From: an uncultured Lachnospiraceae bacterium
Lineage (GTDB): Bacteria; Bacillota; Clostridia; Lachnospirales; Lachnospiraceae
Direction: 5' to 3'
NCBI GenBank assembly: GCA_902796045.1
Contig: CADBNQ010000022.1
Location: forward strand, 1-14,604
Length of the DNA: 14,604 nt
Positions 7,220 through 14,604 of this stretch are shown here, in pieces. Every line of letters starts with the position of its first letter. Within the stretch, counting starts at the first letter, position 1. The notes below the pieces were generated by a model. That model had not been told where the DNA came from. It saw nothing but the letters and a program-made list of their open reading frames with translations, and ran no database searches. The translations under genes were made by a program, and so were the position numbers.

Positions 7220-8638
7220 CTAAGCCTCTTTCAAAAAGGCCGCATATCCTTTCTTTGCCTCATACAGGTCAGCCTTGCTGATGACCTCACAGGGCGAGTG
7301 CATGCTAAGAACCGGCACACCGCTGTCGATCACTTCCATACCGTACAGTGACGCGATGTAGGCTATAGTTCCGCCGCCGCCGGCATCGACCTTGCCGAGC
7401 TCAGCTGTGTGGAAGGCCACCTTATTGTCATCAAAGATACGCCGGATCAGTGCCATGTACTCAGCATTGGCATCGTTAGAGCCGCTTTTCCCTCTGGCTC
7501 CGGTAAACTTATTGATGACCAGGCCTTTGCCCAGATAGGCACAGTTTTTCTTTTCAAAGACCTCCTCGTGGGCCGGGTCAAAGGCGGCGCTTACATCGGA
7601 GGACAGCATTCTGGATCTGGAGAGGATCCTTCTGAGAGCCAGATGGGAGTCATGTCCTGTCAGAGCAGCCAGCTCGGCCACCGTGTTCTCAAAGAACATG
7701 GATTCCATGCCGGTGGCACCGACACTGCCGATCTCCTCCTTGTCTACCAGGAGGCAGCAGGAGGTCCTTGCTGTCGTGCCGGCCTCCAGAAAGGCTTCAA
7801 AGGAAGGATAGGCACAGACTCTGTCGTCATGCCCGTAGCCTGCCACCATGCTGCGGTCCAGGCCGCAGTCCCTGGCCGGGCCGGCGGGGACAACTTCGAT
7901 CTCAGCGGAGAGGAAATCCTCTTCCTCGATATCGTAGTACTCAGATAATAAGTGCAGGATATTGGCCTTTACTCTTTCTTTTGTTTTTTCTTCACCGGCT
8001 TTTTTGTCGCTGTCCCTGTCAGACTCATCTAAGGCGAGAGGCATGCTCCCGATCAGGATGTCCAGACTCTCTCCGCTTATCACCTCGCTGGCTTTTTTGG
8101 CCATCTGTCTGGAAGCCAGATGGGGAAGAAGGTCAGTGATATAAAAAACAGGGTCTGAAGGGTCTTCGCCGATAGAGACAGGTATGACACGGCCGTCTTT
8201 TTTGGCGATGACCCCGTGAAGAGCCATGGGAATCGTCACCCACTGGTATTTTTTGATCCCACCATAGTAGTGTGTGTCAAGAAAAGCCATCCCGGTATTC
8301 TCGTAAAGAGGGACCTGTTTGATGTCAAGTCTTGGGGAATCTATGTGGGCGCACAGAATATTCATCCCGTCAGTGAGAGGCCCGGTGCCTATGTGAAAAA
8401 GGGCGATGGTTTTGTTCATGAGGATGGCAAAGACCTTGTCTCCCTCCTTCAGGGACCGGCCGGACGCAATACAGTCCTCAAGATCTGTATAGCCGGCTTC
8501 CACTGCCTTCTCCCTGAAATAATCAACACACTCTCTTTCTGTCTTGCAGCGCCCGAGAAAATCCTTATATCTTTCTGCCAGGGCATGGACCTGGTCTTTG
8601 TCTTTCGCAGTATATGTCGTCCAGATGCTTTCTTTCAT
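7220..8638 (-). CDS. M18 family aminopeptidase
   Basis: A 472-residue zinc aminopeptidase of peptidase family M18 (aspartyl aminopeptidase/aminopeptidase I), which removes N-terminal residues from peptides in the cytoplasm. The full set of likely metal and catalytic residues is visible: His98 in CAHIDSPRLD, the GHDDRV segment with Asp271/272, the paired Glu301-Glu302 in VDKEEIGSVGATG, Asp348 in SSDVSAAFDPAHEE, and His447 in LSMHSPCEVISKADLY near the end. GGGGTIAY at about 420-427 is also typical. Length fits the family. A charged, lysine- and glutamate-rich loop (about 204-223) interrupts the middle, where the M18 lid domain inserts. There is no signal peptide. ATG 8638 is preceded by GGAGGAAA at about eight bases. 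It lies 32 bases after pyc and just before polA, so is read as the second gene of the block. Substrate preference (acidic or broad) cannot be told from sequence. Confidence 0.93.
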   Translation of the reverse strand: MKESIWTTYTAKDKDQVHALAERYKDFLGRCKTERECVDYFREKAVEAGYTDLEDCIASGRSLKEGDKVFAILMNKTIALFHIGTGPLTDGMNILCAHIDSPRLDIKQVPLYENTGMAFLDTHYYGGIKKYQWVTIPMALHGVIAKKDGRVIPVSIGEDPSDPVFYITDLLPHLASRQMAKKASEVISGESLDILIGSMPLALDESDRDSDKKAGEEKTKERVKANILHLLSEYYDIEEEDFLSAEIEVVPAGPARDCGLDRSMVAGYGHDDRVCAYPSFEAFLEAGTTARTSCCLLVDKEEIGSVGATGMESMFFENTVAELAALTGHDSHLALRRILSRSRMLSSDVSAAFDPAHEEVFEKKNCAYLGKGLVINKFTGARGKSGSNDANAEYMALIRRIFDDNKVAFHTAELGKVDAGGGGTIAYIASLYGMEVIDSGVPVLSMHSPCEVISKADLYEAKKGYAAFLKEA

Positions 8639-8670
8639 ATTCTAGTTTCCTCCATTATGTCATATAGCTT

Positions 8671-11600
8671 TCAGGTCACCGTAAAAAAGTCATCCTTGTC
8701 CAGGAGAGACAGATCCATGACAGGAAGGTCGGGGTGTTTGGCTTCCTGCTGATCCTTCTCATCGACGATAAAGGAAACGAGCAGGTCGTCCTGGTTGATC
8801 TCATCCCCGTTCCTGACATAGAGCTTATCCACAATTCCTGAGATCTTGGAGGTGACGGTGGTCTCCATCTTCATCGCTTCAATGGTCAGCAGGGGATCAT
8901 TCCTGCTGACATGATCTCCCTCACTGATCACCAGACCCGTCACCAGACCTGGCAGCGGAGCACCCAGGTGCCCCGGATTTCTGTGATCTGTCTTGATGTG
9001 ATGGTCTGCTTTTATCTCGTAGTGTTTATCCAGGATCCGCACTTCCCTGTAGAAACCATTGACTTCAAACTCGAGGGTGCGGTATCCCTTGATATCCGGC
9101 TCAGAGGCCCTTATGAACTTGATGAGAGTATCTCTCCCCTCCTCCAGCTGGATGGTGGTCTCTTCATTGGGCCGCAGTCCGTAGAAATACACATGGCTTT
9201 CCAGCTTGGAGACATCGTTGTAGGCCTCAAAATGCTCACAGTAGTCTTCATATACCCTGGGATAGAGGGCATAGCTCAGGGTCTTTTGTTCCATCACGCC
9301 GGGCTCTTCCATCTTGTCCATGTAGTAATCTTCGCGCAGGTGCTTTTCGATGGCGTCAAAATCGACATCCGGCAGAAGGGATCCGGGACGGACTGTGACA
9401 GGCTCCTGTCCCTTCAGTACAATCTCCTGCAGCTCTTCGGGGAAGCCGCCTTCCGGCTGTCCAAGCATCCCTCTGAAATATTCTACCACTGATGATGGGT
9501 AGGAAAGGTCTCTGCCTTCCGTAAATATATTGTCCCGGGTAAGATTGTTCTTCATCATAAAGATGGCCAGATCTCCCACCACCTTGGAAGTGGGGGTCAC
9601 CTTGATGATGTGGCCGAGCAGGTCATCTGCTTCTTTATAGAGCTTTCTGATCTCTCTTTCGCTTCCCTCGGAGCCCATACTCTTCAGCTGGGCTGCCAGA
9701 TTGGTATACTGTCCTCCCGGGATCTCAGTCTCATAAGTATCAGAGATAGGGGCGTCTATACCGCTCTCAAATACTTTATAGACCTTCCGCTCGTGGCTGT
9801 AGTAATCATCAAGGACGGCCAGACCGGCGGTATCGATCCCTGTATCCCGTTCAGTCCCTTTCAGGGCCTCGATCAGGGCATTCATGGAGGGCTGGCTGGT
9901 CAGGCAGCTCATGGAACCGATGGCGCAATCCACGATATCTACACCGGCTTCAGCAGCCATCAGGTAGGTGGCGATACCATTTCCGGTCGTATCGTGTGTG
10001 TGGAGATGAATGGGTATCTTCAGCTCTTCCTTTAAGGCCGCGATCAGCTTTTTGGCAGCGTAGGGCTTGAGGAGGGCCGCCATGTCCTTGATGGCTACGG
10101 TGTGGCAGCCCATGGCTTCCAGCTCCAGGGCCAGGCGGACATAATAATCTATAGTATAGGTCGTCTCCCCGGGATCGAGGATATCCCCTGTATAACAGAT
10201 GGCGCCTTCCACGATCTTGCCGGTCTTTAAGGCCTCCTCCACCGGGAGCTTCATATTCTCAATCCAGTTGAGACTGTCAAAGATCCTGTAGACATCTACC
10301 CCGTGATCACTGGAAACCTTGATAAACTTCCGGATCACATTGTCAGGGTAGGTGCTGTAGCCTACCACGTTGGAGGCCCGGATCAGCGCCTGGATCAGGA
10401 CGTTTGGCATCCTCTCCCTGAGAAGGTCCAGACGGAGCCAGGGGGATTCCTTGAGGAAGCGGTAAGCCGTATCATAGGTTGCACCGCCCCAGGCCTCAAC
10501 GGAAAAAGTATCTTTAAGATAAAGGTTGGTCGCCCTGGCAGCACCGGCCAGCTCCTTGGTGCGCATCCTGGTGGCCAGAAGGGACTGCTGGGCGTCCCGC
10601 ATGGTCGTATCAGTGATATAAAGCTTTTTGTTGCGGTAGATCTTCTGGGTGAATTCTCTGGGTCCAAGCCGGAGGAAATCATCCCTGCTTCCGTTGATCT
10701 TCTTTCCGGATTCGATCGCGGGGACCTTGCGGTTTTCCAGATAGGGCTTGGGTTCCGTATGGACATTGACCATCTTGTTGGCCAGGAATTCAAGGATCTT
10801 GCTGGTCCGGTCCAGCTTCATATGCAGGTCCAGAAGCTCTGGTGTCTCCTCGATAAATGTCGTAAAACACGCTCCCTTCTTAAAGGCTTCATGGTTAAGC
10901 ACATTGATCAGGAAGTTCATGTTGTTCTTCACACCATGGATCCGGAACTCTTTCAGGCAGCGGGTCAGCTTCCTGATGGCCCCATCAAAGGTGCGGTCAT
11001 GAGAAATGATCTTAACCAGCAGATTGTCATAGTGGGGCGACATCAGGGCTCCGCTGTAGACATTTCCCCCGTCAAGACGGATTCCGTTGCCCGCACTTGT
11101 CCGGTACAGGTCGATTTTGCCGCTGTCCGGGATAAAATGATTGGCAGGGTCCTGGGAGGTGACCCTGGTCTGTATGGAAAAACCATGACATTTGACTTCG
11201 TTCTGGGAGTAGATGTGGATGGTCGGTGAATTAAGCGGGTACCCTTCTGCGATCAGGATCTGACTGCTGACAATGTCGATGCCTGTGACCATCTCGGTGA
11301 CAGTATGCTCCACCTGTATCCTGGGATTCATTTCAATAAAGAAAGGATTCAGGTCTTCGTCCACCAGGAACTCCATAGTTCCCGCATTGGTATAACCCAC
11401 TCTCCGGGCAAGGCGCTTGGCACTGTCCATGATCTTCTTCCTGACCTCCTCCGGGATGGACCAGGCAGGGGCAAACTCTATCAGCTTCTGATTATCCTTC
11501 TGCACGGAACAGTCCCTGTCAAAAAGATGGACGATGTTGCCGTAGTTATCTCCAAGGATCTGAACTTCGATATGTTTTGGATGCTTCAGATACTTCTCCA

Positions 11601-12216
11601 GAAAGAGTCTGGCTTCACCGAAGGCCTTCTTTGATTCGTTGGTGGCAGTCCTGAAAGCCTCCTCCATCTCCTCTTCGCTGCTGACCAGGAGCATGCCTTT
11701 CCCGCCGCCCCCGTTGCTGGCCTTCAGCATGACCGGATAACCGATCCTCCCGGCAATCTCTGCTGCCTCATCGGAAGAGGAAAGGATGGTCTCACTGCCT
11801 TCTATGATGGGAACCCGGCTCTCATGTGCCGCCTGTTTTGCCGAGATCTTGTCACCCATGATCTTCATGGCTTCCACACTGGGGCCGATAAAGGTCAGGT
11901 CGTGCTTTCGGCAGACTTCAGCAAAGTCAGGATTCTCAGAGAGAAATCCGTATCCCGGATGGATGGCGTCCGCTCCCTTCTCCCTGGCAATACGGATGAT
12001 CGTCGGGATATCCATGTAGGCATCTACCGGGCCTTTGCCGGGAGCCAGAGGATATGCCTCATCCGCCTTAGAACGGAAAGGGGCGTACCGGTCCTCTTTG
12101 GAATAGATCCCTATGGATCCGATATCCAGTTCCTCCAGGGCACGGAATACACGGATGGCAATCTCTCCCCGGTTAGCCACAAGTACTTTTTTAAACTTTT
12201 TCATCCTTAAATCCAT
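8671..12216 (-). CDS. pyc: pyruvate carboxylase
   Basis: A 1181-residue single-chain biotin enzyme that carboxylates pyruvate to oxaloacetate using ATP and bicarbonate, feeding the TCA branches and aspartate-family synthesis. The biotin carboxylase part (about 5-460) has VLVANRGEIAIRV, the ATP-grasp loop KASNGGGGKGM (165-175) and EMNPRIQVEHTVTE (295-308). The carboxyltransferase part (about 530-800) has TDTTMRDAQQSLLATRMRT (535-553), the carbamylated-lysine candidate Lys710 in AIKDMA, metal ligands His739 and His741 in HLHTHD, and PTSKVVGD (875-882). The biotin carrier domain near the end has EAMKMETT with biotinyl Lys1116. All three parts in this order rule out the split, decarboxylase-linked oxaloacetate pump. 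About 30 acidic residues follow the carrier domain, more than in typical members. ATG 12216 follows AGGAGA by eight bases; the ATG at 12204 lacks usable spacing. Confidence 0.97.
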   Translation of the reverse strand: MDLRMKKFKKVLVANRGEIAIRVFRALEELDIGSIGIYSKEDRYAPFRSKADEAYPLAPGKGPVDAYMDIPTIIRIAREKGADAIHPGYGFLSENPDFAEVCRKHDLTFIGPSVEAMKIMGDKISAKQAAHESRVPIIEGSETILSSSDEAAEIAGRIGYPVMLKASNGGGGKGMLLVSSEEEMEEAFRTATNESKKAFGEARLFLEKYLKHPKHIEVQILGDNYGNIVHLFDRDCSVQKDNQKLIEFAPAWSIPEEVRKKIMDSAKRLARRVGYTNAGTMEFLVDEDLNPFFIEMNPRIQVEHTVTEMVTGIDIVSSQILIAEGYPLNSPTIHIYSQNEVKCHGFSIQTRVTSQDPANHFIPDSGKIDLYRTSAGNGIRLDGGNVYSGALMSPHYDNLLVKIISHDRTFDGAIRKLTRCLKEFRIHGVKNNMNFLINVLNHEAFKKGACFTTFIEETPELLDLHMKLDRTSKILEFLANKMVNVHTEPKPYLENRKVPAIESGKKINGSRDDFLRLGPREFTQKIYRNKKLYITDTTMRDAQQSLLATRMRTKELAGAARATNLYLKDTFSVEAWGGATYDTAYRFLKESPWLRLDLLRERMPNVLIQALIRASNVVGYSTYPDNVIRKFIKVSSDHGVDVYRIFDSLNWIENMKLPVEEALKTGKIVEGAICYTGDILDPGETTYTIDYYVRLALELEAMGCHTVAIKDMAALLKPYAAKKLIAALKEELKIPIHLHTHDTTGNGIATYLMAAEAGVDIVDCAIGSMSCLTSQPSMNALIEALKGTERDTGIDTAGLAVLDDYYSHERKVYKVFESGIDAPISDTYETEIPGGQYTNLAAQLKSMGSEGSEREIRKLYKEADDLLGHIIKVTPTSKVVGDLAIFMMKNNLTRDNIFTEGRDLSYPSSVVEYFRGMLGQPEGGFPEELQEIVLKGQEPVTVRPGSLLPDVDFDAIEKHLREDYYMDKMEEPGVMEQKTLSYALYPRVYEDYCEHFEAYNDVSKLESHVYFYGLRPNEETTIQLEEGRDTLIKFIRASEPDIKGYRTLEFEVNGFYREVRILDKHYEIKADHHIKTDHRNPGHLGAPLPGLVTGLVISEGDHVSRNDPLLTIEAMKMETTVTSKISGIVDKLYVRNGDEINQDDLLVSFIVDEKDQQEAKHPDLPVMDLSLLDKDDFFTVT

Positions 12217-12224
12217 ATGAAATG

Positions 12225-12230
12225 TCTCCT
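12225..12230 (-). promoter_or_regulatory. ribosome binding site of pyc
   Basis: AGGAGA on the minus strand, eight bases before ATG 12216. It decides between this start and an in-frame ATG four codons further in, at 12204, whose nearest purine run (AAGG) touches the start codon. Confidence 0.8.
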
Positions 12231-12269
12231 GTAAAAACTGTTTGATCCAGTTTATTAAATCCTTTTCTA

Positions 12270-12298
12270 AGTATATAGATAATTGCTTTTAAAAACAA
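12270..12298 (-). promoter_or_regulatory. sigma-A-type promoter of pyc and the downstream operon
   Basis: On the minus strand, TTGTTT (12293-12298) and TATACT (12270-12275) are separated by 17 bases, close to the TTGACA-17-TATAAT consensus. Transcription would start near 12263, giving a leader of about 45 bases with no room for a large riboswitch. It is the only good promoter I found ahead of the nine-gene block; promoters inside the coding regions cannot be excluded. Confidence 0.65.
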
Positions 12299-12358
12299 GA
12301 AGCAGATACAGAAAAATACTATGATTTTTGTTTTTTTATCTATGTTTTGCGGGCTCTT

Positions 12359-12369
12359 TATGATAGAAT
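12359..12369 (+). promoter_or_regulatory. candidate -10 region for the flavodoxin-family gene
   Basis: TATGATAGAAT contains two overlapping -10-like hexamers, TATGAT and TAGAAT, followed by AAAGG. No good -35 element sits 16-18 bases upstream (the sequence there is TTATCT or TATGTT), so an activator or another sigma factor may be needed. The leader would be about 50 bases. Confidence 0.35.
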
Positions 12370-12423
12370 AAAGGCATGAGAATGCTGCGGCAGAGATAAC
12401 ACCACAGTAAGGAGCGGTATATT

Positions 12424-13170
12424 ATGAAAGTATTATTATTAAACGGAAGCCCGCACAGGAACGGAACCACCTTCAGGGCATTAAAAGAGATCATCATAGA
12501 ACTTCATAAAGAAGGGATTGAGACAGAGCTTCTTCAGGTCGGCATGCATGTCATCAGAGGCTGCAAAGCCTGCGGCATGTGCAAGAAGTCTGAGCTGGGC
12601 AAGTGTATCTTTGGAGATGACCCGGTGAATGTTGCCATCACCAAGATGAAGGAGTGCGACGGACTGATCGTCGGCTCCCCTGTCCACTATGCCGGAGCTG
12701 CCGGAGATATCACATCTTTTATGGACCGTATGTTCTATGCCAGCGGCGGATTCCCCTACAAGCCGGGAGCCGCAGTAGTAGCCTGCAGGCGGGCAGGTGC
12801 CACGGCAGCGCTTGAACAGCTGAACAAGTACTTCATGATGAACAATATGCCTCTTGTTCCCTCAGCCTACTGGAACATGCTCCATGGCCACAACGGCGAG
12901 GAGGCAGAACAGGACCAGGAAGGTCTGATGGTCATGCGCACCCTTGCCCGCAACATGGCCTGGATGCTCAAGTCCATCGAAGCCGGCAAGGCGGCCGGCC
13001 TGGCACTTCCGCCGGATGAGAGCCACATCCGTACTAATTTCGTCCGTGATCTGCCCGCGCAGACGGCGGCCGGTCAGGATACAGATAAGGATGCATCAGA
13101 GTACAAGGACTTTGCCCCTTATTTTACTTCCTACAACAAAGTGAATAAAGCCTATCAGGAAGATGAATAA
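12424..13170 (+). CDS. flavodoxin-family NAD(P)H-dependent FMN oxidoreductase with four-cysteine cluster
   Basis: A 248-residue cytoplasmic redox protein of the NADPH-dependent FMN reductase/flavodoxin-like fold. It begins MKVLLLNGSPHRNGTT, the phosphate-binding loop for FMN (8-16), and has GSPVHYAG (84-91), the second flavin contact. Between them lies CKACGMCKKSELGKC, a CX2CX2CX7C arrangement with Cys47, Cys50, Cys53 and Cys61. This matches the compact motif of iron-sulfur flavoproteins, so a [4Fe-4S] cluster next to FMN is plausible, though many relatives keep similar cysteines without proof of a cluster. About 55 residues after the fold end in a polar tail rich in Asp, Lys and Tyr. The electron acceptor is unknown. 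ATG 12424 follows AAGGAG at about seven bases. It is the only plus-strand gene and appears to be its own transcription unit, ending at a strong terminator. Confidence 0.9.
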   Translation: MKVLLLNGSPHRNGTTFRALKEIIIELHKEGIETELLQVGMHVIRGCKACGMCKKSELGKCIFGDDPVNVAITKMKECDGLIVGSPVHYAGAAGDITSFMDRMFYASGGFPYKPGAAVVACRRAGATAALEQLNKYFMMNNMPLVPSAYWNMLHGHNGEEAEQDQEGLMVMRTLARNMAWMLKSIEAGKAAGLALPPDESHIRTNFVRDLPAQTAAGQDTDKDASEYKDFAPYFTSYNKVNKAYQEDE

Positions 13171-13171
13171 T

Positions 13172-13222
13172 AAAGACCCGGATCTGCAGATGATTAAGCA
13201 GATCCGGGACTTTGTTTATTTA
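13172..13222. terminator. bidirectional rho-independent terminator between convergent genes
   Basis: CCCGGATCTGC (13177-13187) and GCAGATCCGGG (13198-13208) form a perfect 11-base-pair GC-rich stem with a 10-base loop. After one A-A mismatch the pairing continues as AAAG/CTTT. The plus strand then reads CTTTGTTTATTTA, and the minus strand reads CTTTATTATTC, so it can end transcription from both sides. It fills the 49-base gap after the flavodoxin-family gene and touches the stop codon of the VanW gene. Confidence 0.93.
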
Positions 13223-14604
13223 CTGAGCAGGGGCGGTCTGTGTCGCGGCCCCCTGGTTATCCTGGACAGGCTGATTGGTGTTATTGGAGTCGTCCTGCTT
13301 TTTCTCTTCCTCTTTCTTGTCTTCTTTTTTCTTCTCTTTCTTAGTGCCGACTCTGACAATTCTCGGTGTAGACATATAATAGGAGGAATTGACCTGTTCT
13401 CTCTGATCTTCCTGACCCTTTACATGGATCACTTTCCACAATCTGGCTGTATACCCGGTATGTCCTGACTGTTCGACAACCTTTTTTCCTTCCTTCATGG
13501 TCTTGTCTTTGACGATCTGTTCCTCAGGAGGATTGGTGCTTACACACTCAGACTCAAATTCGATGGAACGGTTTTTATCCCGGTACTCTTTCCCGTATAT
13601 GGTAAAAGTGATGGTTTCCTTATCCGAATCGGTCTTTCCCACAATATAGATGGGGTCTTTCAGGTTGTTTGCGAACCTGAAATCCTTCTCCTCGCCGGAT
13701 ATGGCGGCATCCTCTGATAATTCAACATAGTGGACTGTCATAGAATGGTTGGACCGCTCCAGCACCTCCAGCTCGGCACGAAGCACTGCATTGTAGAGGG
13801 TGGTGGATACCTGGCAGATCCCGCCGCCGTAGGTCTGGATGGTCGTACCGTTCTCATAGGACCCTGCCAGCCTGTAGCCGTTATCCTTGGTAAATGGAGT
13901 CACCGCGTCATGAACGGAGAACTTGTCTCCCGGATACAGAAGGGTGTCGTTGATCAGTCTGGCCCCGTTGGCCACATTGACACATCTTCCGTCCGGAGAT
14001 CCGCCGTAGGAGGTGGTAAAGGTACCCAGCTTATCCTTGATCACAGACAGCTCTGCTTTGGTATGCTCTGCCTTGTCCTCCTTGTAGTCCAGAGGGAAAA
14101 CAAGCGCCGTCTGATCCAGCTTTCCGGCGGAAAGGGTCTGGATGATCTTGTCAGCATTCTTCTCAAGGTCCATGTCAATGCCATTGACCTCATCAGTGAC
14201 AACGAACTTCCCCTTCTTCCTCTTGATCGTGGCATCCTTTTTCTTGGCCAGAAAAGTCTTCTCGACCTCTATGAGCTTCTCCCTTGCCTTATTCCGGTCA
14301 AAGGTAAAAGTCAGTGGATAGTTCTTTGGCGTCTGTGTCAGTTCGTAGACAGTCCTGATCCTTTCGTAAAGGTTGCCGGTCTTACCCAGTTCATAGGCCT
14401 CATTGGTCGCGTGAGGCTGCTGGCAGGTCAGATTCAGATCTGACAGGGGGAAAGAAGCCTCCTTCTCTCCTGCCTTAAGAGTCACAGTCTCATTCTGCAC
14501 AGAATATACATAATGGCTGACCGTCTTTAATGCCTCGGCCCTGCTCATCCCTGACAGGTCCATGTTTCCCACGGAGACGCCTGGGTAGACCTGGTCTATA
14601 TCAA
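13220..14604 (-). CDS. VanW/G5-domain envelope protein, N-terminus cut by window edge
   Basis: The visible 460 residues continue past the right edge: the open frame runs to the last base, and the sequence VYPGVSVGNMDLSGMSRAEA at the start is the usual lead-in after a membrane anchor. In order there is a peptidoglycan-binding-4-like region (about 60-175), a VanW domain (about 195-325) with the signature YGGGICQVSTTLYNAVL (258-274), and a G5-like domain (about 340-418), then a low-complexity Lys/Glu/Gln tail (419-460). Such proteins sit in the membrane facing the wall in Firmicutes. VanW itself is named from vancomycin clusters, but its function is unknown and there are no vanA/H/X genes here, so resistance should not be inferred. 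A GTG at 14572 could be called as a start, but the conserved lead-in upstream argues against it. It converges on the flavodoxin-family gene. Confidence 0.9.
   Translation of the reverse strand, partial: DIDQVYPGVSVGNMDLSGMSRAEALKTVSHYVYSVQNETVTLKAGEKEASFPLSDLNLTCQQPHATNEAYELGKTGNLYERIRTVYELTQTPKNYPLTFTFDRNKAREKLIEVEKTFLAKKKDATIKRKKGKFVVTDEVNGIDMDLEKNADKIIQTLSAGKLDQTALVFPLDYKEDKAEHTKAELSVIKDKLGTFTTSYGGSPDGRCVNVANGARLINDTLLYPGDKFSVHDAVTPFTKDNGYRLAGSYENGTTIQTYGGGICQVSTTLYNAVLRAELEVLERSNHSMTVHYVELSEDAAISGEEKDFRFANNLKDPIYIVGKTDSDKETITFTIYGKEYRDKNRSIEFESECVSTNPPEEQIVKDKTMKEGKKVVEQSGHTGYTARLWKVIHVKGQEDQREQVNSSYYMSTPRIVRVGTKKEKKKEDKKEEEKKQDDSNNTNQPVQDNQGAATQTAPAQ

Larger units (their letters stand above)
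12217..12423. other. divergent AT-rich intergenic region
   Basis: This 207-base stretch separates pyc (minus) from the flavodoxin-family gene (plus). It holds the pyc promoter, a weaker candidate promoter for the plus-strand gene, and an AT-rich inverted repeat: AAAAACAA at 12291-12298 against TTGTTTTT at 12328-12335. The left arm covers the pyc -35 element. I see no RNA gene, riboswitch or coding sequence in it. Confidence 0.6.

Noticed and set aside
10303..11229. 308-codon plus-strand open frame
   Set aside because: It lies wholly antisense to the biotin carboxylase and early carboxyltransferase part of pyc, whose motifs are intact. The translation has no recognisable domain, and its start lacks a ribosome site.
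8671..12216. Oxaloacetate decarboxylase or acetyl/propionyl-CoA carboxylase instead of pyruvate carboxylase
   Set aside because: Biotin carboxylase, pyruvate-type carboxyltransferase and biotin carrier occur in this order in one chain, which is the pyruvate carboxylase layout.
13163..13468. Short plus-strand frame with a hydrophobic stretch
   Set aside because: It begins inside the end of the flavodoxin-family gene, reads through the terminator and continues antisense to the VanW tail. The hydrophobic residues come from the polypyrimidine tract.
14572..14604. GTG at 14572 as the true VanW protein start
   Set aside because: The frame stays open to the window edge, and the residues before it (VYPGVS) match the usual lead-in of this family, so the protein is cut by the edge.
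13220..14604. Vancomycin resistance function
   Set aside because: Only the VanW domain name suggests it. No ligase, dehydrogenase or dipeptidase gene is present, and VanW/G5 proteins are common envelope proteins in Firmicutes.
1..14604. Mobile elements, CRISPR arrays, tRNA or rRNA genes, phage or defence genes
   Set aside because: I looked for repeat arrays, transposase or integrase motifs, and RNA-like gaps. Intergenic space is very small outside 12217-12423, and nothing matched.

Overview
The window looks like an ordinary chromosomal segment of a low-to-mid G+C anaerobic Firmicute, most likely Clostridia and probably Lachnospiraceae. This rests on gene content and order (polA, coaE, a WalJ-type metallo-hydrolase, an ACT protein, a PFL/UPF0210 protein and a TIGR03960-type radical SAM protein in tight succession), on strong AGGAGG-type ribosome binding sites, and on a pyruvate carboxylase and VanW/G5 protein of Firmicute type. 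The genus assignment is inference; no 16S or other marker is present. Composition is close to half G+C by eye and even across the window, with no sign of a recently acquired island.

Layout. From 12216 down to the left edge, nine genes run on the minus strand in one tight block: pyruvate carboxylase, an M18 aminopeptidase, DNA polymerase I, dephospho-CoA kinase, a WalJ/YycJ-type MBL hydrolase, an ACT-domain protein, a PFL (UPF0210) protein, a membrane-anchored alpha/beta hydrolase, and the start of a B12-binding-type radical SAM protein cut by the edge. The largest internal gap is 32 bases and two junctions overlap, so an operon is likely. A good sigma-A-type promoter lies just upstream of pyruvate carboxylase. 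A 207-base AT-rich divergent intergenic region (12217-12423) separates this block from the only plus-strand gene, a flavodoxin-family oxidoreductase with a CX2CX2CX7C cluster. That gene converges on a VanW/G5-domain envelope protein (minus, cut by the right edge), with a near-perfect bidirectional terminator between them. No stretch longer than 300 bases lacks a gene.

How the genes fit together. The big cluster is housekeeping: anaplerosis (pyruvate to oxaloacetate), peptide turnover, DNA repair and Okazaki fragment processing, the last step of CoA synthesis, and a hydrolase whose relatives are linked to cell wall and genome maintenance. It also holds a conserved pair of unknown function (ACT + PFL). 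I found no mobile element, CRISPR array, tRNA, rRNA, riboswitch, phage gene or defence system, and no convincing new biological system. The most useful second-look items are the ACT/PFL pair, the loss of catalytic residues in the PolA proofreading domain, the C-terminal extension of pyruvate carboxylase, the weak initiation signal of the alpha/beta hydrolase, and the divergent promoter region.
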